Assembly (NCBI RefSeq): GCF_032854445.1
Contig: NC_088300.1
Span: forward strand, 79,397,084 to 79,461,083
Origin: Liolophura sinensis
Taxonomy: Eukaryota; Mollusca; Polyplacophora; Chitonida; Chitonidae
Direction: 5' to 3'
DNA length: 64,000 nucleotides
Shown here: piece after piece, positions 24,865 to 37,499 of the stretch
Layout of the letters: the number at the start of each line of letters is the position of its first letter
Numbering within the stretch: the first letter of the stretch is position 1
Position numbers and translations under genes: made by a program
Notes under the pieces: generated by a model
The model's input: the letters and a program-made list of their open reading frames with translations, nothing else
Told to the model about the DNA's origin: nothing
The model's database searches: none

Positions 24865-26700
24865 CTGTTGAGATAAGATAGAAAGCCAAATGGAAATAGT
24901 GGCCAAGAAAGACATCCTTTGCTTGAAACTTTGACATATACAAGTAACAGGCATCTCCCTTCCCTTAATTAATCATGAGAAAACTGTGAGTAAATAGTGA
25001 TGGGCTATTAAAATTTGATCACAGCCTTTGAAACAGGCTGTTCATCGCATCTTATGTCCAATACCGCAGTCTTTAGAGCAGATGTTTTCCATTCCATCAA
25101 TTAACTGTGATTTTAAGGACTGAAGAAATTTTTGTGCGCGATCAAAAGGCCGACTTCACGTAATACTCCGTAAAAACATGAAAGCTGTTGCAAACAGATA
25201 TAAATTATCTCGTTAAAGGCTTTTTGCTATAAGTATTAAACTTTCCCAGAAAAGATTACTACATTTGCCTGGTGAACTCGCTGTGACGGCGGGAGGTGAT
25301 GTTAACTCGCCGCTGCCCCGCCCTATTCACAGCGCCATGCCTGCGACACGGGCAGAATGAAATGGATATCCCGGGCGGGGTATCAGTGGTTATCAAGTAA
25401 TATTAAGAAAGAGTAAGAGATAGTACTTGTCGAATATGGGCCAGGTATACACATTCAATGGTTTGACATAATTGATATTGGATTAGTCAGTGTTGTAATG
25501 CTTGCCTTTCTTCTCATTGTCTATCGTTCACGTTTTTGGGCTGGCCTCCACACTACCGATGACATGGACACCGTCAAAATTTCTCACCATTAATTGTAAG
25601 GATTATGTGATTACATCAATTAAACGACCGTTATAATTGTTGTAAATCGATAAAAAGGCGGGCATAACTCAAGTAAGTCTAAGGCATTAGGTTATTATTA
25701 ATTACCCAGTTCTGAATGAGGACAAATGACCTCAGGTTGATGTCAACGATTTAACAAAAAAAGAGGGGATTTAGCTGTGAGGGTAAAAAACGTTAGTGTG
25801 CAGTTTCCTTGCTTAGCTGTCAACAAAGCCTGGCTGATCCCGCTGGGGAGGTTGTCAACAAATGTCAGCAGGTTCTGAAGATTACCGTGTAACCTTTTTA
25901 CAGATCTGATCAACTTTAAATTGGTACCTCTGTTCAATTTTATAGGAAACCCTATATCGGTGGCAACTCCGTTTCGTCGTATTCCAATGAGAATATGTTT
26001 GTTCTATAAAAATTACGTTAAACCTAAGCATGTAAGTTGGATATCAATTTACCTGCCAGGAGTGCATCGATAGCCTAACTATCGTGGCGCGTGGTGATGT
26101 CGCCTGATAGCAATGTACACAACTGATGTTTGTTCGTGCTCCAGAGCCACCATCACATTTTTATTATGGTTTATTATTTCCTTCTTCTAATATAGTCAAC
26201 TAAGGTATCTAGTATTAATTCATGAATGTCAAACAATGACTACGGCTTATTCATTCTATACGTACCCATTAAGGTAAAGGAATGAATCATGAATGAAGGA
26301 AGAAATGCAAGTCTGGAAATATCAAATTTCCAAGCGCAAACACTGATGTTTGGAGTGATGGTCTCAGTGGATGGTAAACTAACCTTTGTTTTAACAAAGT
26401 GCTGTCTGAGTTTTAACTTAAACCATATTATACAAATACTATAACTATCTGCTTCTGGAGTGAATGTAACCCATCGGGCACGAGACGACGCATCGAACTC
26501 GCCTCGGTATAACACAATTATAGCCAAGTTTCCGGAGCAGTCAAGTTCACATGGTGAACTAACCATGCCAATAGTGTGTCCGTCAAAACTTGGTTTTGGC
26601 TTTATTTTGTCAGAAGCGTTTGTCTACTGAACTTACAATTCCTATTCGTATTTTGGGAGTTCTCACACTTTTTACGTGTTTTCTCCACTCATGTCTATTC
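24865..26700. other. Stretch with no recognised gene
   Basis: A GC-rich patch with direct CCGCTGCCCCGCCC-type sequence lies at 25275-25375. A minus-strand open frame (26566-26240, 108 residues) of unremarkable composition contains a donor-like AACAAAG/GTTAGT at about 26393. No repeat family was recognised. Confidence 0.35.
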
Positions 26701-26708
26701 CTTTATAG

Positions 26709-26851
26709 CTCCCACACAAGTTTGACGGCCCACTCCAGTCTGAGAGCTCTTGACCCCCGCCCACTGAGCCGTGACCCGAACCCAATAGCTCTTTGGGCAC
26801 TCGATGGGCGTCGTCCTCAGGACAACAACCACCAAGTGAAGGCGATAACAG
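26709..26851 (+). CDS. Possible internal coding exon, unknown
   Basis: A 143-base GC-rich block bounded by a good acceptor (CTATTCCTTTATAG) and a donor (AACAG/GTTAGG), with one open frame through it (ends QVKAIT). It encodes about 47 residues rich in R, P and D with no recognised motif. No neighbouring exons with matching phase were identified, so this remains a candidate only. Confidence 0.25.
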
Positions 26852-27071
26852 GTTAGGGCTTACGTCATTCCTGTTAGCCTTTGTGTCCGCATGTAATAAA
26901 ACAGGCCATTAGACTGTTAATCTTTGTTAGTCGAATTACAACAGCATTAGTGCTCTAAAACCCACAAGCTTTCATCGGAAAAACGTCTATTGATGTCAAC
27001 CGACTTTCAGTAATCTACCAAATCTGTGATTAATCAACTAAGATGCAATTTAACCGTACTAAAACGTCTGT

Positions 27072-27260
27072 TCAAAAGACGCATCTGCCAAATGTAATAC
27101 TTAAAGTGTGCAAAGTGACAAGGTTTGTTGGCTGTTCAAACAGGTGCTCGGCAGCTACGAAACCGTTAACAACCATATTGTGATAATGATGGGAAAAGCT
27201 CCCCTCACAACAGACTGATAGAAGAGTCAGCAGTGTTACCACATACTCTTTCGTGACCAT
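27072..27260 (-). CDS. Small open frame with signal-peptide-like start
   Basis: A 62-residue ATG frame whose N-terminus has a lysine followed by an apolar core (VVTLLTLLSVCC) and a small residue, as in a signal peptide. The remainder is unremarkable with one further cysteine. No promoter, intron or poly(A) signal is assigned. It could be the first exon of a secreted protein or a chance frame. Confidence 0.25.
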   Translation of the reverse strand: MVTKEYVVTLLTLLSVCCEGSFSHHYHNMVVNGFVAAEHLFEQPTNLVTLHTLSITFGRCVF

Positions 27261-27264
27261 ATTT

Positions 27265-29739
27265 ACATTCTTAACAATTCATATTTCACAGTCTAAAGTA
27301 TGAGACATCAAATACGCAAAAACTGGCGATTAATGCATCAGTGGTAACTTATGGATCCCTAAAACATTTCCTTAATGAAGGCAAATACTATACAATAATG
27401 TATAATCATGAAGTCGACATTTAATAAAGAACGATATTAACACGGTTTAATGACAGTGATAAACTGTTTAAATGTAGCGGTATGCGATATACCTCTGCTG
27501 AAGACCATATATACATATATACGATAGGAGGAATGAATATGTGGGTTTAAACGTCTAGTTGAACTATGTAAGAATGTAATTAAAAATGGGCGGTATTGGG
27601 TCTTTTATTTCACAGGTCTTTCCCTTTTGTCATAGATTTGTGAAATACTGACAAATATCCTACATCCAGCTGTACCACTTATGCCAGGTTTTATTAAGTG
27701 GCTCTTCTCCAAGAAGCTCCATTCTGCGTCACTCTATGGATATACTTCCATGGAACGTCACTAACGGAGCTGTACGCTTGTGTTCTACACAAGTGTGACA
27801 GATAAACAAAACCGGACCATTAGTGTCCAGGGAAGATGAATTACAGTCCTGATTGCAAGTGCCGTTAGACTTTTACCTACATAACACACAACGACCCACC
27901 AGCATTCTCGTCAGCGCCTTCTCAGCGAAGGCAAGAGTGTTATCCGTCCTGCTCACTCAGGTACATCTGACAGATATTCACATACTTTCCGCGTCAAACA
28001 CATACGCTACAAACGTTGACAAATAAGAAGAACGAGACAAGACTTGGGTATTTACGACAAAGACTGCGAGCGTCTACTGTTCAAGACATCAAGGCACATT
28101 GTTGCCCATTTCATCGTAATGTATCAGTAAGAATCGTCTTTGGACTACAATTAAGGTTGCTATACGTCAGATACAGTATTCAGTTCGCATCAACAAGACA
28201 AAGGGCAAACGTGTTGGGTATTCTTGTTGTCTCTTCTGATACACATCATTCCACGACAGTGAATCCGGAAATGATAATCAGTAACTAAATTTAAATGAAT
28301 TGTGGCAATCAGGGCATCAGCACGACCATCTTTGTGTTTGTATCCATGCTTTTCCTGACAACCAGAATGGGTGATTTCAGCTCCGCAGTCAAACCTTCTC
28401 AAATCCTTCCTTTCTACGTTTTAATCCACATTATCCACTAATCTGACTTGTCAAACTTTTCTGACTCTCTGTCCGTGGGAAAGCTGCTAACACCCTGTGC
28501 AAGCGATACACCGTTACCCTTTTCAGCCAGAAAAAGGTTTATTTTTGCTTTTTAACACCTTTAATAAAGCTAAAAAGCTTCTGTTATAATCCGTTTTTCC
28601 GTGACTGTTATTAACTTTGTCGCCGCAGCTGGTGCATTTCTACTAACAGCCACATCTCTCACCTCCAACCATACCTGTGACAGATAAAAACAACGTTGGC
28701 ACCTGAACACAATAAACAGGTGAGCCTACCAAGCCGAGCCCAGTCCGAAACAATGCGACTGTCCAACCAGACAACCCATTTCCAGCGGTAAATGCCTTGT
28801 AATTTTCCACTAAGCCACCTATTGGGTGGGTACACCGCACAAAAAAGCACAATGGTAAAATACCCGCATGGTGTGTATTCAAGAGAATGTATTTAACAAG
28901 ATGAAAAGACCAAAATGGCTTTCACTGATAACCTCAAGTGAAAATTTGATTTTGAAGAACACTATACAAGCGTTCGACTTTCTCATGTCAATTTTGGAAG
29001 GTACTCTAGCAAGTCCTTTTAATTAATTGTGTCGAAAACAATGAAGCTCGAATAATTAGGAGATCGCGGATAAATGTTATTAAAACATTTCTAGAAAGAA
29101 GGAGAGGAACGATATTCTGAACTACATGTTATTTATATATGTAGCATTTAACAAGAAATTTTAAAATGTTTTAGTGCACCAAGAGATGTAGTAAAATGTA
29201 GTTACATAATCAAGTCTTGCTTCTCCAGACAATATAGTTAGCCATGGTCTCCTGTAAGAAATGTCTCAAAAGCAGATGCATGCAGTGACTATTTGTGATA
29301 CCACTGCGATCTCTTGACGTGACATATATAGTGGCTCATTAACTAATTATTTTAATAATCATACGATTTTTGTTGTTGTTTAGTGCTTCAGAAGTAACAT
29401 GCATATACACACACATTAAATGATGGGGGGTGGGGTGTGGGGGTAAGGGGGTAAATATATTTATACTTCATTTCTTACTGTGATCTGATTTTTACGAACC
29501 TTGAGAGCAGTGGTCGATATAACGTTCGCCACATCCTATACGAACTTCCAGGTAGTAAAACTAACACATTCTTCCATATGTCAGAGTTTTCACTCTCTGT
29601 GGTTGGTAAAATCCCAATGTAGTTACTGTAATTTCCCACCACACATATATCCCTCAGGTTTAATGGATTAAAAAATGGCATAGCATCCAACTTGTGGGAT
29701 GTCTCTGAAGGAAAGCACTACATGAAATATACATTTTGC
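27265..29739. other. Intergenic stretch
   Basis: Unique sequence with small open frames and no recognised repeat family. A G-rich run (GGGGGGTGGGGTGTGGGGGT) lies at about 29424-29445. Confidence 0.4.
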
Positions 29740-29752
29740 GAAAAGTACTGAT

Positions 29753-29952
29753 TTATTTATTTATTTGATTGGTGTTTTACGCTGTACTCAAGAATATTTC
29801 ACTTATACGACGGCGGCCAGCATTATGGTGGGTGGAAACCGGGCAGAGCACGGGGAAACCCACGACTATCCGCAGGTTGCTGAAAGACCTTCCCACGTAC
29901 GACCGGAGAGGAAGCCAGCATGACCTGGACTTGAACTCACAGCGACCGCACG
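29753..29952 (-). mobile_element. SINE (type 1) with 13-bp target duplication
   Basis: Reverse-strand copy with a (TTTA)n tail, the conserved core and a body that ends at CAGCGACCGCAC; the tRNA head is missing. Direct repeats GAAAAGTA(C/T)TGAT flank it at 29740-29752 and 29953-29965, differing at one position. Confidence 0.9.
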
Positions 29953-29965
29953 GAAAAGTATTGAT

Positions 29966-31020
29966 GTGCAATGATAACAAAATAGCAACATAATGATGAC
30001 ATAAATGATAACAACATAACTCCCCAGCTATATATATATTCCACGCAGCTTTAGATGACCATCTCAACAAAACGCCATGGATGTTCTTTCAGAGAGAATG
30101 GCGGTATGCTGATTACAACAAAATAGAATGATTAATACGCAGATTATAGATATGTGCAGATGTGAATCAACCAAAAGCCCTATTCAAGAGTCACAATGGT
30201 TATTTCTGCAAACTTCACGAATTTCATTTTAGTTTGTACAGAAATAAAAATGTGACTAAAATGCCAATAGTTAAGCAAAAACAAGCTGATTATTATTTAA
30301 ATTAATGCAATTATAGACGTAAAGAGTTCAAAAGGCGCATATAGAAGTCCTAATTATTATCTTAGCAAGTCATTTGTAATACTAGACGGTACACGTACAG
30401 TGGTTGGGGGATATATATCCACCTTAATCGCTGCAGAACACAACACAATGTCCAGGAGGTCCACGTTACCAACGCTTATCCTGCTTATTTTAGGCGGCTG
30501 TGCCACCTCCGAATATCGGTGTGCACGTGGAATATATTCAGAGATACGGTATTTACAACAGTTAGGCAAATTAAGATGACTGGTGTGTAAATTAATGTAT
30601 ATATCTGAAATGACCAAAGCCAGATGTACGAGTCACACCAATCATCTCTGCCATGCTCCATGAAAGGTACAGAGATACAGCAAAGAGCATAAGACCACAA
30701 AGTTCCAAGTGTGACACTGTGAAATGCGCTTACTTGAACACCGCTACATTAACGTCAAAGCCAGCAAAGTTATATCCACTTCTTCTACACACAGAATTAC
30801 CTACTTTCGTTCCGCGACACCAATAAATGTTAAAAAAAAATACCCCGCGTGTCACTTGTAGTTGTTTGAATTTTTCATTAGCAATATGCATGTTGAATAC
30901 AGGGAAGTCATCAGTTAGGTGTTTCAACAGGGGTGTTCCCATAGGTACAAAATGTTTGCCCCTTTTGGCAAACCTGTGTCGTATATGAACACGACTATAA
31001 ATAGACTGAAGTTATTGCAA
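29966..31020. other. Stretch with no recognised feature
   Basis: AT-rich, with only short open frames on the minus strand (70-90 residues) and no motif. A poly-A run lies at 30832-30840. Confidence 0.4.
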
Positions 31021-31027
31021 AGTAATC

Positions 31028-31408
31028 TTATTTATTTTATTGATTTGTTTGTTATTTTTCGCTGAACTCAAGAATATTTCATTTATACAACGGCGGCCAG
31101 CATTATGCTGGCCGCGACCATCCACAGTTTATAGAGTAAACAACATTAAGCTTTTTCATTCATGATGGAGCTGAAATATATTCACCTCCACTAGACTTAC
31201 TGGAAACTGCAGGTGACCCATTCATCTTTCTCATCTTAACAATTTCATTTTGCGAGAACCAGCAACCTCAGGTTGCTGGGACATTTTCCCACATACGACC
31301 GGAAAGGAAGCCAGCATGAACTGTACTTCAACTCACAGTAACCGCATTGGCGAGAGGCTCCCTGTTCATTGCGCTGCGCTGACAGACTAACCACCTTGGC
31401 GTGCACAA
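31028..31408 (-). mobile_element. SINE (type 1) split by a foreign segment of about 130 bases
   Basis: The tail and core (TTCGCTGAACTCAAGAATAT to GCGACCATCCACAG) occupy 31028-31124. The matching tRNA-proximal half (CAGGTTGCTGGGACATT to the head) resumes at about 31265 and runs to 31408. The intervening bases are absent from other copies of the family. Confidence 0.75.
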
Positions 31409-32855
31409 ATCTCGCCTTGTAATGTATGACATATCAAGTTTATTGTGTAACGATTTACATGTTCAACGCGAAGAATTCAATTAAATTTTACAATGAGTAT
31501 AATTCTCTTGTGAACAAATGGAGCCGGGGTGGCCGGAGTCTCAGGCATGCGCAAACATCCCAGAGACAGACCTTCACAATAGATGCGATTGTCCAAACTA
31601 TCTGAAAATCTGTCAAAAGCATAATTATATAGAACTAAACTATCGAATCAAAAACTATTGTCGAAGCTGTTAAATTTTTAGGAATCTCATATTTGGCAGT
31701 AAGGATTTTCCATTTTAGGGTTTACGAACTCTAAGAAACTGTAGGAAAGCCGAAAAACCTTTATGTTCTTCTGAAAAGTCCGTTTGTTATAGAAGCCTCC
31801 CACGTCCTCCCGCCAACCCCAGCAATTGGGTTCCCTCTTAAGGTTGCTATAGCGTCCACCAGGTCGCGCGTTCGAAGCCGTCTTCGGATGGAATAAGCAC
31901 TGCTTTTATTTCAAAAAGTTTGTGGATCATCCCGGTCACAAATAATGATGACAAATGTTTTATTTGAAATATTCTCGACCCCCGCGTGAAAACTACAGCT
32001 GTCAACTGAAATCATGACTGACTAAGGTGTAGTTTACAATCCACAGCATAGCGCATGAGTAAAATGTAGATGTACAGCAACCCCATGCACGAGCAGATGT
32101 CCCTCTGCAATCGTACGATAGACAGATGAAAGTTAGGGACTTTACAACATTTTCTTAGGAGTTACGTAGTTATTGTACAGGGTATTACAGACCCCTGGCA
32201 CGTAGGGCGGGGCTCACACAGCCTGAAGGGAGACGAGGTTAAAGAGCAGATGGTCAGTGCCTGGTAAAACACTGAAGATATCCTAGGGGTGTAGATAACA
32301 CTTCATCGTTACAAAGATGTGTCAGGCTCACCTCCTGGTTTAGATCGTAAACCCGTGAAGGCCAAGAAGGAAACTACACAATGCTGGCCTCCCGGAGCTC
32401 CACTGGAGGTGTTACAACTCGAAAGAGGCGATACGATCTGTACGGCTTATCGCAGATCTACACTTCCTTTCATCACTTATATACAGTGACCTTAAATTGC
32501 ACTTACCTACAACAACTTGGTATGCCAAGTCACAGCTCCCTAACCCTACAGTAACAAGCTTTTGAAGTTTCTAATTGCACCAGACGAAAGATCGAGGCTA
32601 ATCGGTACACAACCGTTTTAATGTCTACTCTTACATAACCAATTATAACAAGAGACTTCCGCCGCCTAATTTTGTAGGAATTTTGTGAATTCTTACCGAT
32701 ACGACGGTATGCGTCATCCCAAGCCAAACCTGCACGAGTGCTACTGTACGACCATGTGTAAGGCATGAGATATCTGATAGCTTGGGTGATCAATGCTTAG
32801 ATTATAAAGTTATGGCATCCGTCATTACCATGTTTCAAATATCAAGAATATCAAG
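31409..32855. other. Stretch with a tRNA-like fragment only
   Basis: Near 31850-31890 a B-box-like GCGCGTTCGAAGCC follows a GGTTGCTATAGCG string, suggesting a fragment of another tRNA-derived element. The block 32180-32460 is GC-richer but yields no convincing exon. Confidence 0.35.
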
Positions 32856-32859
32856 TTGG

Positions 32860-33310
32860 GGCATTAATGTTTTAAATTCATTTGGAAACAATGTTTAAAA
32901 TCTCAAGAAAGATTCATCTTTTGGAACTATGTAAACTCTGAACTTTGGACATCAATTACATAAGCATCATCTGAAACCAATGTTTAAACTGTCAAGTTAG
33001 GGCATCAGTTGCAGAGCCACGGTATAAACAAAACTAAACACTTGTTTAGGTTGAGTGAGTGATTGGGGTTTAACTTCGTAAACTTGTTTACATTCTCAAG
33101 TGAAAATATCAGTTAAATCCAATTTTTAAAATCTCAATACCAGTGTTTAATATTTTAAGTTATAGAGCGTCAGTCAAAACCAATGTTTAATATTTTAAGT
33201 TATAGAGCGTCAGTCAAAACCAGTGTTTAAAAATCTCAGATTAGGACATCAGGCAAAACCATTAGTTAAAATTTGAAGTCAAACCCATTGTTTAAACTTG
33301 GTTGAATTTG
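32860..33310. repeat. Degenerate tandem repeat, about 44-bp unit
   Basis: Repeated CAAAACCA.TGTTTAA and AGAGCGTCAGTC strings, with one near-perfect pair at about 33140-33230. A type 2 SINE tail fragment (33049-33079) interrupts it. Confidence 0.75.
33049..33079 (-). mobile_element. Type 2 SINE tail fragment
   Basis: GAGTGAGTGATTGGGGTTTA and the following AC.TCGTAA match the inverted tail of the 53199-53527 copy. Confidence 0.6.
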
Positions 33311-33814
33311 AAACTCCATCTCAATGTTCTCAAATGTTATGGCATAATGATGCCTGGACTGGTTTTACTTGTTTTCAATCGGAGCCGATGTAAGCTTGTC
33401 AGGTGACTACCAGGATTTAGACATTGCAATGGAAGGTACAAAAATTAAAGTACACCTCAACCTTGGTTTGCTCTCATGAGTTTATGGCGGCCATGCCTTT
33501 CCTACATCACAAGATCTTTGTTTTGAGATCATTTGTACGTTTATGTTATGATGGACTGTGAAGTGTGGAACATGGCTATAGGCTAAGTACTGACACGATC
33601 CAAATCGTGTGTATGTCATGTCTAAATCTCCTTATGCCCAGTAAATCAGGCACTTACTCTGAATCGACTGTGTTTTGCCGATGAACAATGAATAAGCATT
33701 GTTTGTTTATCCAATCACGACACTGAGAAGATGGTTTACTATTGTACTCAAAAGATCTTTATTTTTATGGCTGCCTGCACAAGAACTGCGTTCCATTAAT
33801 GAATTTGATTTTAT

Positions 33815-34810
33815 CTATTACAATCCCGGTATTCTATATATTACAAACCTAAATTCTCTAAATAAGTATTTCAAACCCAGTTTGTTTTTACATTACAAGC
33901 CTGTTTTTCCCTACTTTAATCCAGATATTCTCTATACAAACCGGGTGTTCTTTATACAAACCCAGTATTCTCTATACAAACCCAGTATTCTCTATACAAA
34001 CCCAGTGTTCTCAATACAAACCCAGTATTGTCTATACAAACCCAGTATTCTCTATACAAACCAGGTATTGTCTATACAAACCCAGTATTCTCAATACAAA
34101 CCCAGTATTGTCTATACAAACCCAGTATTCTCTATACAAACCAGGTATTCTCCATACAAACCAGGTATTCTCAATACAAACCCAGTATTCTCTATACAAA
34201 CCCAGTATTGTCTATACAAACCCAGTATTCTCTATACAAACCAGGTATTCTCTATACATACCCGGTATTCTCTATACAAATCAGGTATTCTCTATACATA
34301 CCCCGTATTCTCTATACAAACCCAGTATTCTCAATACAAACCCAGTATTGTCTATACAAACCCAGTATTCTCTATACAAACCAGGTATTCTCTATACAAA
34401 CCAGGTATTCTCTATACATACCCGGTATTCTCTATACAAACCAGGTATTCTCTATACAAATCCGGCATTCTCTATTTCAAACCCGTTTTTCCTTCTGCAT
34501 TGCACGATCGCTTTCACTACTTTAATCCAGGTATTCTCAATACAAACTCAGTATTCTCAATACAAACCCAGTATTCTCTATACAAACCTAGTATTGTCTA
34601 AACAAACCTGGTATTCTCTATATAAGCCTGGTATTCTCTTTTTCAAACACAGATACTGGTACAAATCCAGTATCCTCTATACAAATCCAGTATCCTCTGT
34701 AGAAATCTATGTTTTCTCTATACAAATCTATGTTTTCTCTACTTCAAACCCGGTCTCCTTTAAAAAAAAAACCAATAAACGATTTTCTCTATTTCAAACC
34801 CGGTTATTCA
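33815..34810. repeat. 20-bp minisatellite, about 40 copies
   Basis: Unit CCCAGTATTCTCTATACAAA, regular from 33940 to 34470 and degenerate beyond. Since 20 is not divisible by three, three units make a 60-bp coding period and all three forward frames stay open. Variants (GTATTG, GGTATTC, CATACC) recur in order, implying higher-order blocks of several units. Judged non-coding. Confidence 0.95.
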
Positions 34811-35092
34811 GAAGTGGGCCTGTTCTATTCAGTCACTAGGACGGGTCTATGTTATATGCACTCGCACGAAGCTAATGTGTATCCGCTATATTAAACCTTC
34901 CTACACGAAGCTGTTAACATACAATCGCGAATCAGTAGGTATTTTATTTGCGTCTGACGTTCCAGACGTTTTGTCCAATCAGAAACCTCTGTGCCAAGTG
35001 CATAAAGTTTATCTTCTCTTTTTTATTTGATTTGACATCTTGTCACTTGTTTCGACCTTTTCCGGTTTGCTTATTTGGCGTTTATAGGGTGG

Positions 35093-35099
35093 TATATAT
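35093..35099 (+). promoter_or_regulatory. TATA box of the secreted-protein gene
   Basis: TATATAT in GGTATATATGGCGCGG, about 45 bases before the signal-peptide start codon, so the 5' leader would be only about 20 bases. Confidence 0.55.
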
Positions 35100-35142
35100 G
35101 GCGCGGTTTAGTTTGAGGCACACAGCAGGCTATACAACCACG

Positions 35143-35211
35143 ATGGCGCCCACATTGCAGCTCGGGAGCATTCTGCTGATTCTTAGCTTGTCTCACCAGG
35201 CCATGGCTCAG
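35143..35211 (+). CDS. Secreted cysteine-rich protein, exon 1 (signal peptide)
   Basis: Twenty-three codons with a textbook signal peptide: MAPTLQLGSILLILSLSHQA then MAQ, with cleavage expected after AMA. The exon ends in phase 0 at a consensus donor CAG/GTAATA (35211/35212). The ATG used is the first one compatible with a signal peptide downstream of the TATA box; the frame continues upstream without a plausible leader. The next exon is proposed at 41566, implying an intron of 6.35 kb filled with repeats. I do not recognise the protein. Confidence 0.6.
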
Positions 35212-36735
35212 GTAATACAGCTTGATTAATAGCAAAACAGCAGACTGGGAAATAATTCTTATTAAGCAGGCTTGTAACTCACTATTAAATGTGTGAGTTG
35301 ATTAGTATCCACACCTTGCTAATTTTGTAGCGCACAATATCATTTAGTAGGCTTCCATGGTTGGAAAGCCTTTTGTTACCATATGGATTATTATTGGGGC
35401 TTCCAGCAGCTTGCAGTTGTTTTTGTTGTTCTTCTTTCTCCAAGAATATATACCACTGTAGCTAGAAATCTGAAATTTTAGTATATGGAAGGTATGTCAA
35501 AATTATATCAGGAGACCAGAAAAAGAGCAATGTAGGTAACGCGGTTTGCCGCCATATTAGGCTACAAAGTCATACCAGAATTTGCTTAAATCTAAAATAC
35601 AGACTAATGGGTTAAATTAGATTTGTCTTGTTTATGTTGCTGGGCTACCGTATTGGAAAATGATGTAAACTAAAAACATTTTCCTCACAACTACTGAATA
35701 AAATTGATTGAAAGTCCAAGACAAGGTGCAAAAAGTATGTTGAAAATTAATTTCGTCAATATGTAAAGTAGGCAACAAACATTCTCATGCTATGAGCTAT
35801 AATTTAATATGCTGATGAAGCACGTTGAGGCAAATAAAGCGCTTTGATTTTTGGCAGCAAAACAGTAAAATGCAGTCGAATAATCTAGAATATAGTACCC
35901 AAGGTATGACTGACTTGATCATTATCGTATTGTCCGGGCTATATGCTATAACGTCACACATCACTGACCCACTTTGCCCGTATATTGGAGATATACCAAA
36001 ATATTGGGTTATACAGAGTATCTCTACAACTGCTCCTATAACTGGTTTGAAATTTGACATGATTGTGCATGTCCTTTGGAGGTACAACATATTTAAAATT
36101 GAGTGAAATTCGTTGAAAACTGAAAAAGCTCGCCGCTGGTCGTTTAAGTTAGGTGTCGACCATTTTTGAAGTTTGGAATAAAAAGTGTGTATAATTGATG
36201 TAATTTGGTGTGCTGAAGACGAGACTGGTTTTATATCTCTTCTCCGAAGTATAGTTTTTTTTGTACATTGCCGTTAAAAACTTCTTTAACTTAACTTTAC
36301 ATTTTTACATTTTTGAAGGTCACCTGACCATAAACTGTTACTGTAAACAGGCTGAAAATTAGTCGCGGCAAAGACCTAAATGTGGCCTTCCTTTTTGATA
36401 TAACGGCGCAGTTCACTCGTTCACTGGTGGTAATTATAAGAGGAAAACTTGCGTAGTCACCGGGAGGCAACTGTGTTCAAACCCCATCTCCCAATGATCA
36501 TATACAAGCATGCTTCCATGACACCAACTGCTAAATTTACAGCCTTTATCAACACACACACTGGCGGTGCATGTACAGCATCATGTTGCTTATTCCAAAC
36601 CTTGCAATGTGTAGAGACAACCTTATACTAAGGCAGAAGTTGCAGATTGTGTTGTAGATATCTTGGAGGCCACAAAACTGCAAGTCTTTCCAGCATGTAT
36701 TTTATTACCTGTTTCCTTCGCTCGAAAAAGGTAGC
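35212..36735. other. Left part of intron 1, unique sequence
   Basis: AT-rich DNA without recognised repeats or exons. It is the only long non-repetitive part of this intron. A small exon with length 1 mod 3 would fix the phase question of exon 2, but none was identified. Confidence 0.4.
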
Positions 36736-36814
36736 CCTCTCTGGTGAATCTTACTTTCCTTTACAAGGTGCAGCCCAGTTCCTTTACCCACAGCTCGCTT
36801 TCTTCTTCGTTGAT

Positions 36815-37121
36815 CCGCCTTGGTGGCCCAATATTTAGAGCGTTCGCCTCGAAGTCAGGAGACCCGGGATCAGGCCCGAGTCGGGTTATACCAAAGACTT
36901 TAAAAATGTTACTTCTTGCTGCCTCGCTTGACGCTCAGCATTGAGAGGTTAGGTCAAGAAAATAGGGCTGGCTGGCCCGGTGTCAGTATAATATGACGGT
37001 GTGGGCAGTCATGTCTGGTGTCTTCGGCATCATGTTGCAGTGGCGGCAGCACTCGTCGTCACATGACTGAAAAATTGTTAAGTACGACGTTAAACTCAAG
37101 CATTCATTCATTCATTCATTC
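36815..37121 (+). mobile_element. Type 2-like SINE with tRNA head, intronic
   Basis: Head CCTTGGTGGCCCAATATTTA with a B-box-like GGGATCAGGCCC, body GGGCTGGCTGGCCCGGTGTC, and a tail GTACGACGTTAAACTCAAGC ending in (CATT)n. It is inserted in the GGTTCC-type repeat region. Confidence 0.8.
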
Positions 37122-37135
37122 CTCTGCAACGTGTA

Positions 37136-37400
37136 GCCCGATTGCTTTTGCCACAACTCGGGTTTCGAGCAGATCGCTTCCCTTTGTCAGAACTCGGTTT
37201 CCATTACATCGAGCAGCTCGGTTCCTTTTGTCAGAACCCGGTTTACATTACATCGATCAGTTCGGTTCCTTTCGTCAGAACTGGGTTTCCATTACATCGA
37301 GCAGCTCGGTTCCTTTCGTCAGAACTGGGTTTCCATACATCGACCAGCTCGGTTCCTTTTCAACATACGGCCAGGTTCTTTTAACATGCAGCAACCTGTT
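37136..37400. repeat. 44-bp minisatellite, about five copies
   Basis: Unit GAACTGGGTTTCCATTACAT, CGAGCAGCTCGGTTCCTTTC, GTCA. Open on two frames by chance. Confidence 0.85.
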
Positions 37401-37499
37401 CAATGGCTCGGTTCTCGTTATCAAGGCTTGATTTCGTCCACAACAACCCTGATATCTTTATCACTTATTTATCCTTCCACCACAGTTCATTTTACCTAC

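Noticed and set aside
24135-24871. 242-residue minus-strand and 115-residue plus-strand frames over the 51-bp array
   Set aside because: Both strands are open at once and the period equals the DNA repeat; no gene signals.
28643-28882. 79-residue minus-strand frame of balanced composition
   Set aside because: A second minus frame overlaps it, no motif or splice site could be tied to it, and it may be chance.
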